Of a stretch of DNA of 42,717 nucleotides, positions 1 through 17,900 are shown in pieces (within the stretch, counting starts at the first letter, position 1; each line of letters opens with the position of its first letter). Location of the stretch: positions 3,706-46,422 of the forward strand of contig QAXH01006419.1 in NCBI GenBank assembly GCA_004335635.1, in the 5' to 3' direction. Under the pieces are notes generated by a model. It was not told the origin of the DNA and did no database searches. It worked only from the letters and a program-made list of their open reading frames with translations. A program made the translations under genes and the position numbers. This stretch comes from Chloromonas sp. AAM2. Lineage: Eukaryota; Chlorophyta; Chlorophyceae; Chlamydomonadales; Chlamydomonadaceae.

Positions 1-115
1 AGATCATTAGCAACACAAGCTGCAGATCATTAGCAACACAAGGTGCAGATCATTAGCAACACAAGCTGCAGATCATTAGCAACACAAGCTGCAGATCATT
101 AGCAACACAAGGTGC
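1..115. repeat. 23-bp minisatellite, 5 copies
   Basis: Five head-to-tail copies of a 23-bp unit beginning AGATCATTAGCAACACAAG. Copies differ mainly at one base (GCTGC or GGTGC). The array touches the left window edge and may continue beyond it. Confidence 0.95.
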
Positions 116-1085
116 AGAACCGCAGTATCCAAAACTCAACCGACCACTTCCTTAATGATGCTCCACATGGGCGGCAACACTAGGGACTCCGGGACAGTCC
201 TGACTCACCTACAAAGAGTACCAAAACGACACCGATCATTTCAGAAACTAGAGAAGAACAGCTACAGTTCTCACCATCAAGCATTTCGGGACTCGTTGCA
301 GCCGGACCGCAATCGTCCCTCAAAGTACGGCCATAACTCACACACTCCGCCAACCCGGCCAGCAATTGAGGTGTTGAGCCGGTCGTTGAACAGCTTGTAG
401 CATGTAGAATGCCACAAGCAGGGACCGGCTTAGGAGGCATTGTGCACGTTTACATGCTGGTTCTCGACTGCAAAGATTGCCTGTGTGACGCCCATGGTGT
501 GTCAAAGTGCAAGTCGAACGACGAAACCACTCCAGTCTGCTGCCCTGATGCTGTGGAAGACTTTTAACCTCCCTTTGCGCACCCCTCGTTAAGCGGTCCG
601 GGTGGGATTAGCTCGGGTTACTAGTGGTGGGCGCCACAACAGCGTGAATTTGTTGAGCCACGCTGGCTTGAAGCAATACGCTGAATACGGCTTTCTAGAG
701 ACCGCTTGATTGTTCGCATCGGCTCGATGGTCGCGTGTCCTCTGATGGCTTCCCTGATGTAACAATTTAATCAATGGTCGCGAAGTTGTCAGATGATGAG
801 GGCTCTGAGACCCTCGCCCAATGGTCGTATCAATGTGATGCTGTTCACTCAAGCAATCAATGACCCTCCCCTGCTGAATCCCTGAGCATGCATGCGTTTG
901 ATCGTAATAAACCATGTCGTGCCAATCTGTACTAGACCCTGGCTTTTATCCCTCCCCCCCCAAACCCCGCCCAAGGCCAACGCCAACCCAACGCCAACCC
1001 TACCCGACGCCAACCTTACCCGACACCAACCCTACCCAATGATGATGATCATTATGGATGATGCATGTGGTCATCCATCACTTAC
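116..1085. other. unassigned stretch left of the TMEM209-like exons
   Basis: No convincing gene was recognised. The last exons of the TMEM209-like gene should lie here or left of the window, because the minus-strand exon ending at 1086 has a clean GTAAGT donor and so another exon must follow. One short candidate is a minus-strand acceptor (CTTTGCAG) at 468, followed in phase by five codons and TAA at 450. Another is an open stretch around 490-550 containing VFHSI, but its phase does not match. A GTTGGCGTCGGG-like degenerate repeat lies at about 960-1040. Confidence 0.5.
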
Positions 1086-8560
<7,475 letters not shown>

Positions 8561-8856
8561 CCTTTGTTCAGCTGGGAGGAGGAGCTGGGGTTTGAAAGTT
8601 AAGATCTCAAGCTGTCGTCCTAGCTATTGCATGCATGATGATCAGACGGGTTGTAGCCTTCCAAGCAAGTCGGTGTGGCAGCCTGATGGCTGGAAGCCAC
8701 ATCGCGTCAATCCGTTCATTGGTTGCGGCAGTTATGCTTGCATGACCGTTTCGCACGTCGGTGACATTTCTGCCGCATCGCCACCCTGTCTTGGCGAGAG
8801 TACACTTTCTTCCGCTCGTATTAAACCGTGGCCTGACAACTCCAGCTGTTGGCAAC
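8561..8856. promoter_or_regulatory. shared divergent upstream region, TMEM209-like / NDUFA6
   Basis: The 296 bp between two start codons on opposite strands must hold both 5' leaders and both promoters. No TATA box or other named element was identified; the promoter role follows from geometry. Confidence 0.6.
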
Positions 8857-9983
8857 ATGGCTTCCAAGCTTGCTCAGTCGGTGGCCAGCGAAGCAGTGAC
8901 GCGCAGTCATGTCCGCGATTTCTATGTCGAGGTCTGTTGGCCACCTGTGGTTGTAGCACCAAAGGACCTTGTTCTTGCGACGAGGCTTCATGATTGCGTG
9001 CGAAAACTTGGTACCATGGGTTGTCGCCCGCAGGTCTGCAGATGCCTTCCGTTCATCCAGAAGCTGCATAAACTTGAGGAGATTGCTACGCTGCGTGAGC
9101 TCCGAGCCGCTGTCAAGTATCAGTTCAGCCAGTTCAAGAGCGCAAACGACCCCCGGGTGAGGCCAATCACAGCAATCCAGCACATACATGCGCAGATGAG
9201 CTCCAGCCCGATGGCTTGCTTTTAACGGTATGCCCATGCATCGTACCCAGGGTTGCATGCTGACGCAAACGCCAATGCTTCCGCAGGCCATTGAGCTGTT
9301 GATTTTCAAAGGACGGGAGGACTTGGAGGTACGCATGTTTCTGCAGGCTGCATCACGTCATGCTGCTCCACAGGAGCTCTATGCAGTAGCCAGACCCGCC
9401 TTTCATCAAGCCACAGGGGTTGCCATGCCTTTGCTCTTTTGCCTGCAGACCTACTTGATGATGCATAAGCAGCGCCATCACGCAGTGAGTACCACATGGC
9501 TTCCCTATGTTTCTGGATTGGCTGCATATTCTGTGCTCTGTCTGGGGTAGATTGGGGTGTCAGTGCCATGATGGCCTTCTTAATGCCATGGTTACACAGG
9601 GAGTATCACATGTGATGTATGTGATGTATGTGAGCGCACACACATGATCACGGGGCATGCACGGACGGTGATGCTGCATACAGAGCTGGACAGGGTCCTG
9701 TGCCTTCACTTTTGTGCCCTTCATTCTTGTCCTGTCACCCGGCTCTCATGTCATCTCATCTCATGTGCCTTGCTTGATTGTGTTCTTCACCCTTCGCTTG
9801 CATGCATCCTTCACTCATCTGCGCGGCTTGCATGTGTCCTTCAACCATGCACCGCAGATCACTGAGTATATCGAGCCGTTCAAACAGCGCGCACAGCATG
9901 CAAACGACGCCAAGTCAACCAACTCCGCTTTCCTGGATACCTTCTTCACCACTCCTTACCCACAGATCCCCCTCAAGCAGTAG
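8857..9983 (+). CDS. NDUFA6: NADH dehydrogenase (ubiquinone) 1 alpha subcomplex subunit 6 (B14), mitochondrial complex I
   Basis: Five exons: 8857-8931, 9034-9156, 9287-9328, 9449-9484 and 9858-9983. All introns are phase 0, giving 133 aa. The protein follows the plant/animal B14 pattern. It opens with an N-terminal LYR-family helix (SHVRDFYVEVCRCLP), then SANDPRAIELLIFKGREDLE (compare DPKVIDLLIFKG in plants), then KQRHHA and a C-terminal FLDTFFTT block. The subunit sits on the matrix side of complex I. The LYR triad itself is degenerate (FYV); plant proteins also deviate there. The start is the only in-frame ATG before the helix with family-like spacing. Possible TGTAA poly(A) motifs follow at 10012 and 10497. 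It is divergent from the TMEM209-like gene and convergent with COX2B. Confidence 0.93.
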
Positions 9984-10972
9984 CCACAAACACAGTGCAG
10001 TACAGGATCCATGTAAAGGGGAAGCAGAACTTGAAGCTGGCAGCTGGCATGCTTACCTGGAAAGCCAGGCATGAAAGCAGGCAAGACCTACCTATCTCTT
10101 CTCGACAGCTCAGCACTGGCGCATGGCGGAGCGCTCCACGGGTTTGCATGCGCACATGCGCCTCTGCATCATGGCTGAGAACCATGTACATCAGGTGCAT
10201 GCATCTCGCCAGGTGCATGTGTTTTGGGGACAGCCTCATGCGGGCATGATTTGGTTTTCCTGCAACGATGTGATAGTGGCATTGCGAAGGCCGGCCCTCT
10301 GAAGCAAGAGCTGTTTTGCTGTCAGAAACAGATTCAAGTTGTCCATGAATGCCACAGGGTGGGTTAATAGACATGTGAGGCTGACCGAGCCGCTCCAGTG
10401 TGTTGTGTTTCCCAACACAGGGTGGCAGGAGCATTAAGGGATGGAACAGGGCTTGCATGCCTCAACACAGGGCTTTTTTTTGCCTCTCACTTGTTTTGTA
10501 AGTGCGATGTAGCTTGTCTGGAATCAATGTGTTGTTTGTGTGCCATAGCTAGCTTGTTCTCAAAGGTTCTCACCATTTTGTGACCATGCTGTAAGAATGA
10601 CAGAAGGTTGTTTGGCTGCTCAACCGTCTGCTGCTTCTCTTTGATGAGAACGGCTGTCTGCAAACCGAGCCATGGGAACGATAGGCTGCTACGGCACATA
10701 CGTAGCATTGAGGTGCAGGACATACAGTTGTTGAATCATTCCATGTCATGTTGTTGGCGCAGCTAGTGGCCTGATGGTTGAAGCAGGCAAGCTGTTGAGG
10801 GTGGGCCACCTGTATGGTTCCTGTGTAATCAGCACTCCGGTTCGGTTACCAACAGTGCAGTAAATCTGTGCTAGCCTCTCAAATTTTTCCCATTGTAGTC
10901 GGCTGAGCCTGAGACCGAACAGAGCTTAACCCTTTTGCATGGTTTTGATTGACTTCGCAGGCTGACTTCGCA

Positions 10973-11163
10973 GTGCTGGCATGGGTACCGTATCATCGCA
11001 AAAATCAGGTCAAAACACAAAATAAGTTGAACCCCGCCGATGCTGGCATGGGTGCTGGCATGGGTGTGCAGCCCATGCTGTGGTTACCAATTCGGTCAGG
11101 TATGGCACAGTGACAATAGAGGTGGCAGACACTGGAATCCAGGGTTGTGACTAGCTGCGGAAG
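10973..11163 (+). repeat. 191-bp dispersed repeat, copy A
   Basis: Matches 21000-21190 at roughly 95% by eye with no obvious indel. It begins GTGCTGGCATGGGTACCG and ends GGGTTGTGACTAGC plus about ten bases. Internally it contains two tandem GCTGGCATGGGT motifs. No coding capacity was recognised. Confidence 0.92.
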
Positions 11164-11390
11164 GCTGTCACTTAAGGCCTGTTACACTGACGTGGATAAG
11201 TTGCTCTTTGGCACCAGTGCCAACCACATAGCAAACAGACAGGCAAAGCGCACAAAGTTAACCTGTGCAGTGCGATGCATATGTTACACGCTCTGCTCAG
11301 GTCAGCTCACAGCCATGCTGAAAAGCTCTACTCTACAATCACACTTAGTCACTACAAGCAGGAGACAATGGCCACATCTTTGCTGGTGCA

Positions 11391-11510
11391 ATCGCACTAC
11401 ACGGCAGCCAAGCACCCGCTACCAGAGCCCTGACCACACAAACCACAAATATCGCACTACACGGCAGCCAAGCACCCGCTACCAGAGCCCTGACCACACA
11501 AACCACAATT
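11391..11510. repeat. 60-bp tandem duplication
   Basis: Two adjacent 60-bp copies beginning ATCGCACTACACGGCAGCC, almost identical, just downstream of the COX2B stop codon, probably in its 3' UTR or just beyond. Confidence 0.95.
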
Positions 11511-11556
11511 ATCAAAGCTGTGAGTTAACCACACAAGTGTGGCGTGGATTACACAT

Positions 11557-12682
11557 TTACTCCATCCACTTCTTCACGTACTCCGTGAGGAACTCCCTTG
11601 GGCTGATAGCCTCAACGACAATGGGCATGAAGCTGTGGTTTGCTCCGCACCTGCATGACATGCGCATGGGGGATAATGATCACGGTATGGCGACGCCCAT
11701 GGCGTGCAGCATTGTGCAGCTGACAACCAAACAGCTCCCATGGCGTGCAGCAATATGCAGCCCATGGCTTGCAGGCGAGGGATTACAGGCAGGTTCAGTG
11801 CTCTGCTCTGGTTGCAGTTGCAGCTATATGCCATGCTTGTGTTGCCTTGATGAATTGGACAAACCCATGCCCCGTGCTTGTAGACCTGGTGGACTTTCTT
11901 TGTCGCAAATTGAGCCCAAACTGTAATGACTGTCATGACCTGGTGGGGATACAGAAGCACATGCATTCCTGATTACTGCAAACCTGCTGAGATGCACAGC
12001 CATGTTGGGCTCAATGCAAAACTGTTGTGCCAAGCCCTTGGCTCTAAATCCAGTATTTGGACAGTCAAGACACAAGGCCATGCAAGTTGCGCAAAGCCCT
12101 CTAAAGCCAAATGCAGCATGTAGGCTTGAATACCCATGACATGTGCCCACGACCCGACTCCAACTCACAGCTCAGAGCACTGGCCGTAGAACACGCCTTG
12201 GCGGTTGATGGTGAGCCAAACCTGGTTCAGACGGCCAGGGATAGCATCAATCTTGACGCCCAGTGAGGGCACTGCCCAGCTGTGCAGCACATCAGCCCCT
12301 GTGACCAGCACCCGGATGAGGGTGTTGGTGGGCAGCACTAGGCGCTCATCCACGTCCAGCATGCGCAACTGGCCAGGCTGCGCACAACGAGCAATTGGGC
12401 AGTGTCATTTGAGGCAGCTGTTCCACGGCAACCTGCGACGTGGCTCACCCCGACATGCACCCACGACAGCCGGAACCCCAGTTTGCCCCTCCGACGGACA
12501 GCCGGACAGGTGAGAGATCATACCTGGATGTCTTGCAGCATATACGAGTCAAAGTTGTAGCTGACGGGCTGAGCAGCAGGGATGCGGGAGCCCAAGGCTG
12601 CCTTGATGCGGTCCTTCAGCTCAGACCTGAAGCCAGGGTCCTGCCTGAGCTTCGCCTTCAGTTCCTCCTTATGCTCTGCCAT
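11557..12682 (-). CDS. COX2B: cytochrome c oxidase subunit IIb (nuclear-encoded C-terminal half of COX2)
   Basis: Three exons: 12682-12524, 12377-12169 and 11650-11557; phases 0 then 2; 153 aa. Residues 54 onward are textbook COX2 periplasmic/intermembrane-space domain: [16 protein letters not shown], then [19 protein letters not shown] and [15 protein letters not shown]. All CuA ligands are present: H85, C120, E122 (backbone), C124, H128 and M131. The two transmembrane helices of a normal COX2 are absent, so this is only the C-terminal half; the other half (COX2A) must be encoded elsewhere. The roughly 41 residues before YNFDSYM are charged, helix-prone and not a typical mitochondrial presequence. 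This fits the N-terminal extension described for COX IIB of chlorophycean algae. Spliceosomal introns and nuclear neighbours show a nuclear location. It would act in complex IV, receiving electrons from cytochrome c. TTACA (minus TGTAA) motifs lie at about 11181. Confidence 0.95.
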
Positions 12683-13214
12683 TCTGGTCTGCTCGCGATG
12701 CTCGTTTACCCCTGATGCGCTTTAACAAGTTTATGATCCTTCTTCGATATCTGTCTGTCACTCACGGAGTGGCTTCCACCACACACTGCAGGAGGTGTGC
12801 GCGACTTAGTGAAGAGCATATCCTGTGACGCCGGCTGCCAATCGCCAGGGTCGTTACCGGGCACGTGCAAAAGTGCATCTCGTGGCTCTGCCTGGCGTCC
12901 TTCTTTCATGATGGAACTTGCATGCTAGAACCCAGCAGTGGTAGCAGCCCATCCAACTCAGTCGCATACCTGGGACGATCTGATGCTTATCCCTAAAAGG
13001 TGCGAGAGCATCTCAGGTGCTTTTGGATGCATGCTGGCGTGGGTGTATCACCAGCATCTTGGTTGTGTTGAGCATGTCTCTCCTTAAGTATAGTTATAGT
13101 GTGCACGTGTGTGGTGGCTTCTTTAATGCCCTAACCGCAAGGTTGTAGCCTAGGTTGCCACGTAGCTCCTGCACCTGTAGTCTAGTTGCCGTTTTCTGCT
13201 TGGATGCCCCAATG

Positions 13215-13390
13215 TACCGTCCGCTTTAGGGTTGGGCAACCAGTCTTGTACAGCCTCCTGTCCTCTGCAAGCAGCATGTACAAGGTTCCAGTCAAATGAG
13301 CTGAACAAAGAAATTATGCAGAGGCCTTGCAGAGGATAGAAGGATGTACAAGGGTGCTACCCTGGTTGCCCAGCCCTGAAATGGACGGTT
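13215..13390. repeat. foldback (imperfect inverted repeat) element
   Basis: The left arm starts ACCGTCC at 13216 and runs through GGGTTGGGCAACCAG, CTTGTACA and TCCTCTGCA. The right arm (about 13329-13390) contains the reverse complement in the same order. Arms are about 60 nt with a loop of about 60 nt and several mismatches. Confidence 0.8.
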
Positions 13391-13646
13391 ACAGCAGAGC
13401 ATGTTTGCTCAGCCTGGGGTGGGCGGGTACGCCGGGGCGTAAAATCAAAATCCAACGTATGGAACACATCTGCGGGAGTGTTCGACAAGCTTGGCTACAG
13501 CCTGGTGGTCAGGGCACCAAAGAAGCCACCACACGTGCACGCGACGCATGTATGTGGACATCTGCCGATGGTTTTACACCGGCCCTGGCTCGTGAGAGAG
13601 AGAGAGTGGGAGATCGTGAGATGAAGCTTGCATCGTGAGTGAGATC

Positions 13647-13667
13647 GAGAGAGAGAGAGAGAGAGAG

Positions 13668-13711
<44 letters not shown>
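13647..13711. repeat. compound (GA)n(GT)n(GA)n microsatellite
   Basis: A GA run, then a GT run from about 13671, then GA again from about 13699. Confidence 0.97.
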
Positions 13712-13712
<1 letters not shown>

Positions 13713-14946
13713 CTTACAACCACGGTTACAGGGCAACCTCAGGAGACACACAAAGCAACCAACCCATCCACCCCTCCCCTCCAACAGACCCCGGATCAGC
13801 AACCAGAGGCCAGAGACAGCCAGACTGGCGGCAACCAAAGCACAAACACGCAGATGCCTGGTTCTTTTGATTGCACAAGGCTCAACTCCAGTGCACAAGA
13901 CTTGAACTGATTGCACAAGATTCAACTCCCCAAGACTCAACTTCAGAGCAAAACTCAGTGCAAAACTTATCAAACCAGCTCATCGTTGTTTCCAGTGTGA
14001 AATATTTGACAGAAGCAGGGAGATAAAAAGGGACGATGCGCATAGCCAGTGTAGTGCATTCAGACATGCCCTTGGCTGCACATTCAAACATGGGTCAGGC
14101 AAACTCAAGACGGCTTGGCAGGCGGCAGGAAGTTCCACCCTGCGTGCAGCCCCCCACGGACTAAACAAGAGCAGTTATGAAGGGTTGATTAAAATGCGGG
14201 CGTCATAGAAGCCAACCAGTTCCAGGGCGGCGCCCATCCCATTCCGTGTCCTCTGACGCCTTCCCTGGTGTAACTACATGCACATAGACGTCCACCTTGG
14301 AGTCATTGAGATTCGCTGACCCATCGTCGAGTGCGTCTCTGGAGCCGATGACACAGCAGGCCTGCCCAATCCTGCCCACTCTTCTTTGCACTACTTCCGT
14401 CGTGTCTGCCAGCATCGGAAGTACGGCGGACCTTCCGTAGAGCAGGCCTGGTACTGGTTACCGAGACAACCTGGCACACCACTTCCGTTGAGCAAGCCTG
14501 CTGGGTGGATTCCAACTTGCAAAAGCGCCAGCTTGAAATTGAATCGGAGCCACATTCTTTACTGACTCCGATCAGTTATAACCAGGCGACTGACAAACAC
14601 CAAACAAGTCAAGCCCTTCTTGCTAGGTCGCCCTTCATTTGGCTGTTGTTGTTAGAACGCGCTGCAAATCCACAGACTTTCGTGCGAAGTCTGTACACGC
14701 GTCAATCGTCTAGTTGAAGCTCGAGCACTCCAAGCTTCAGCCCAGGTGCGCTCCAACACGATGAACGGTTTCTCTGGGTGGTAGGCGGTAGGAGAATTGA
14801 ACTCGGCTTCAAGCCTCGTTGCACTGAGTACGTTCCAGCTTCGCTCGGCCCCAAGTAATTCCGATAGCCAGCTGGCAGGAGCTTCAAATGTGCGTTTTCA
14901 TTATGCAACCGTGCTGATGCTGCCGATGCTGCAGGGCGCACAAGCC

Positions 14947-17900
14947 ATGACCTCTCGAATGGTCGCAGCCGCACTGCTGCTTGCCTGCAGCCTGTTCTGC
15001 GCAGTCAAAGCAGGTAGGTGTGCGTTTTCACCGAAACCCTGCTCTATGCTTAATGCCACGAGTCAATATCCGAGGTCAGCTTGATACGAGCAAGCCGGCA
15101 GAAGCCATCAACAGGTGTCAAATGGCCGACAAAGACGAGCAACATCTGACGAAAGCATGTATGCCCTTGTCCGACCAACAGTGTCATGTATACCATTACG
15201 TTGCTGTTGCGCCGCAGATGACTCCAATGCGTTGGAGCTGCCTCCTGCAGGTATGTGCATGGCAAAGTGCGTGCCTGACCATCTCCATCACGACTCTTTC
15301 CCATTGCCCACATTCATACACGATCTCGACTGTGCCTGGCTGAACAGCCACTGTTAATTCTCGCTGTGATCTATGGCTGCATCAATTCCCACCAGCTCGT
15401 CCGGCTTCCACCCTCCTTAACCCTTGCAATTGCCGGTGAATCGGTATTCTCATCTAACAGTCCTGATCAGTCTTGCGGTACCCTCTGACTTGCGCCTTGC
15501 TCTGTCCTGACCACAGTTGCAAGACAGCTGCAGCAGGTTACTGTGAAGAACGGTAAGTTCGGTGGGTAAAAGAAGAGGCACAGCGGGTGAGGTACTGTGC
15601 CCTCTTTGGCCCCTCATTGCGTTAGACCTAGGTTTGTCCCAGCCTGAATCTATGACTGTCACAGCTCTCGTCTCAAACGTTCCGAGACACCTTAAGACAA
15701 TGCATTTCCCCGTCTGAAAATGCCTTTGTCCAACATGTGCACTGTGTGCTGCTGGCTATGTCTGCAGACACATACAACGCCTACACTTCCTGCGGTGCCA
15801 TGATCACAAACTACAACATCATACCAGGCCAGTCATGGGGCCAGGCGTCCAATCGTGACGACGTCAAGTTGCTGTACAGCCAACTGGCATGTGACGTGAT
15901 CATCTGCAGCGCATGGAAAGCCCTCTACAACATCGTCCCTTCTCAGGCCTGGGGAGGCCTGCCGGAAGCATACAAGAAGGCTTGGGATTGGAACAGGAAC
16001 GGCCTGGGAACGTGCAATGATCTGCTTCGTCCTGACATCTCAGGTGGGCCGAGTGCGACTCACGTGCCTTGACACTTATGCCATGCATGTGACGCTCCCA
16101 TGCCTTAGCTATCCATGCTGTGCTCTCTTCACTGCTATGCCTAGCACTCATTGCCACTGCTGGTGTTAATTCTCTATACCACAACCCTGCTCTGCCTTGA
16201 GTACGAGCGTTCCATTACTGATACATGGTTGACACACTACGTAAACGATCATGTATAACATTACACTGCAGGTTGGCTTGATTACGAGCGTTCGGCCACT
16301 GACACGTGTGTGGATATCCTATCCATGTACGGCATCCGGCCAGGGGTCAGCTGGGGCGCAGCAGAGGGCAACAACAGCATCAAGGCCATCTGGACACAGC
16401 TGGGCTGTGATCAGAAGACGTGCTTCCGCATCTCCCCCAGCAGCGGCTACTGGCGCATCCTCAAGTGTGACACCAACTCCTGGCCTGCCCTTTCTGATTA
16501 CTTGCGAGGAGGTGAGAAGATATATTTTGTGCACCTGTCTAAACTTTTCTACTATTGCTGATGTACTACTGTACATCATAATGGTGATGACCCTCCTCCG
16601 ATTTGATTTCCAAGATATCTGGCAGGCGTTTTCCTGCATGGTGCCAGGTCAGCTGTTCCAAGCCGATAGTTGTAGTGGCCATGATCTCTTCAAGTCCAAG
16701 GTGCCAGTCGTCTGCTTTAGGATACCAGCAGAGCCTAACCTAGTTCCTACCTCATGTATACATGTATATATGTATAATATAGTATATATCTCATGTACAT
16801 AATATCTTCCTGTGTCATCTCTGTCTCTACTGCGCGCAGGTCGCTTCACCTACTTTGTATCTTCTGATCTGCACATGGGCGCCTCCAGCGACTACAACAG
16901 CAATGCCGTTGACATTCCTGCTGCCATTTCCCGCATTTTCCGAGGTGTCAGCACGCTTGTGAACAACGGCCTAAGCCCCTGGGCCACTGGCTACATCATC
17001 AATGGAGACCTCACCCACTTCTACCAGAACGACGAGCCAACGGACATGTATCATGCCTTGGACACACAGACACCTGACATTCCACAGTACAGGTACGTCC
17101 AAGAGGCAGTACTGTGTCCATGGTTCCACATCTGTTGTGTCCAATTCACACAACTTTGTGCGGACGTTATCGCATCCCGCTGTGGTCCACACCACCATTG
17201 GGACTCCCTGGCACTCATGAGCACCAGACATTCCCTTCAACCGCCGAAAGCAGCACTCACATCTGGCATTTCCTCCCCCATTGTAGCACCACCTGGCCTG
17301 TGACTGTAGGTGCTTGCAAAAAAAGAAGTTTGCCAGTTCTGGGACAATTTTGGGACTGGCACTAAAACCAGTGTGGGTCCGCAAAACCACAGGTGTAAGA
17401 GTGGCGAAACCAGGAGACAGGAACAGCAGTGTTAAAAGATACTGTTATACTGTTGTGTGAAGTATTGCACTGCGCGCGCGCAGTGCAATACTTGACACAA
17501 CACAAATGCTACAGTATCCGTACTAAAAATGATATGAAACTTTTAAACAAAACCGTGCTTGTTATTTTGTTGCACCGTGCAGGGGCTGGGGCAACCACGA
17601 CATTGGCAACAACGTCAACGACAAGACGTATCAATGCGGTCAAGGATGGTGCTGGGGCGTGGGAGCGGGTGACAAGTTCGGTGCTGCTGCCCGCGGCATT
17701 CGCGACCTCGTCTGGGGACAAAACAAGGTCAGTCACAAGAACCACCTTGCAAACAAAGTGGCAAGGCTCTTGCTATGTTCAGCTTTGTCATCTTCCTGAA
17801 CCCCGCACCATCATGCTGTTTCTTATTCAGGGGGCACATACATAGACACTGCATTCAACCTCGTGCATTCGATGCCAGCATCCGCACACTGCGCATGCGG

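Larger units (their letters stand above)
9984..11556. other. intergenic region between convergent NDUFA6 and COX2B
   Basis: No coding exon was recognised. It holds the 3' ends of both flanking genes, one copy of a 191-bp dispersed repeat (10973-11163), and a 60-bp tandem duplication (11391-11510). Confidence 0.6.
12683..14946. other. intergenic region between COX2B and the metallophosphoesterase gene
   Basis: Contains the 5' flank of COX2B and the 5' flank of the plus-strand phosphoesterase. A minus-strand segment 12788-12769 with AG/GT boundaries could be a 5' leader exon of COX2B. It also holds a foldback element (13215-13390) and a (GA)n(GT)n(GA)n microsatellite (13647-13711). No further gene was recognised. 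Confidence 0.5.

Noticed and set aside
1..115. CRISPR-like array
   Set aside because: Units are directly adjacent with no spacers; it is a simple minisatellite in a eukaryotic genome.
200..300. Hydrophobic minus-strand stretch ending at a GTGAGT donor
   Set aside because: No matching acceptor, no phase link to a known gene, and no family resemblance.
490..560. Minus-strand segment VFHSIRAADW as the last TMEM209-like exon
   Set aside because: It resembles the expected FHTLL block, but no acceptor gives phase 0 as required by the donor at 1086, and the match is short.
12769..12788. Minus-strand segment reading CVVEATP, like the end of COX2
   Set aside because: It lies upstream of the COX2B start, is 20 nt long, and the true C-terminus with MPIVVEA is at 11650-11557. 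It is at most a 5' leader exon.
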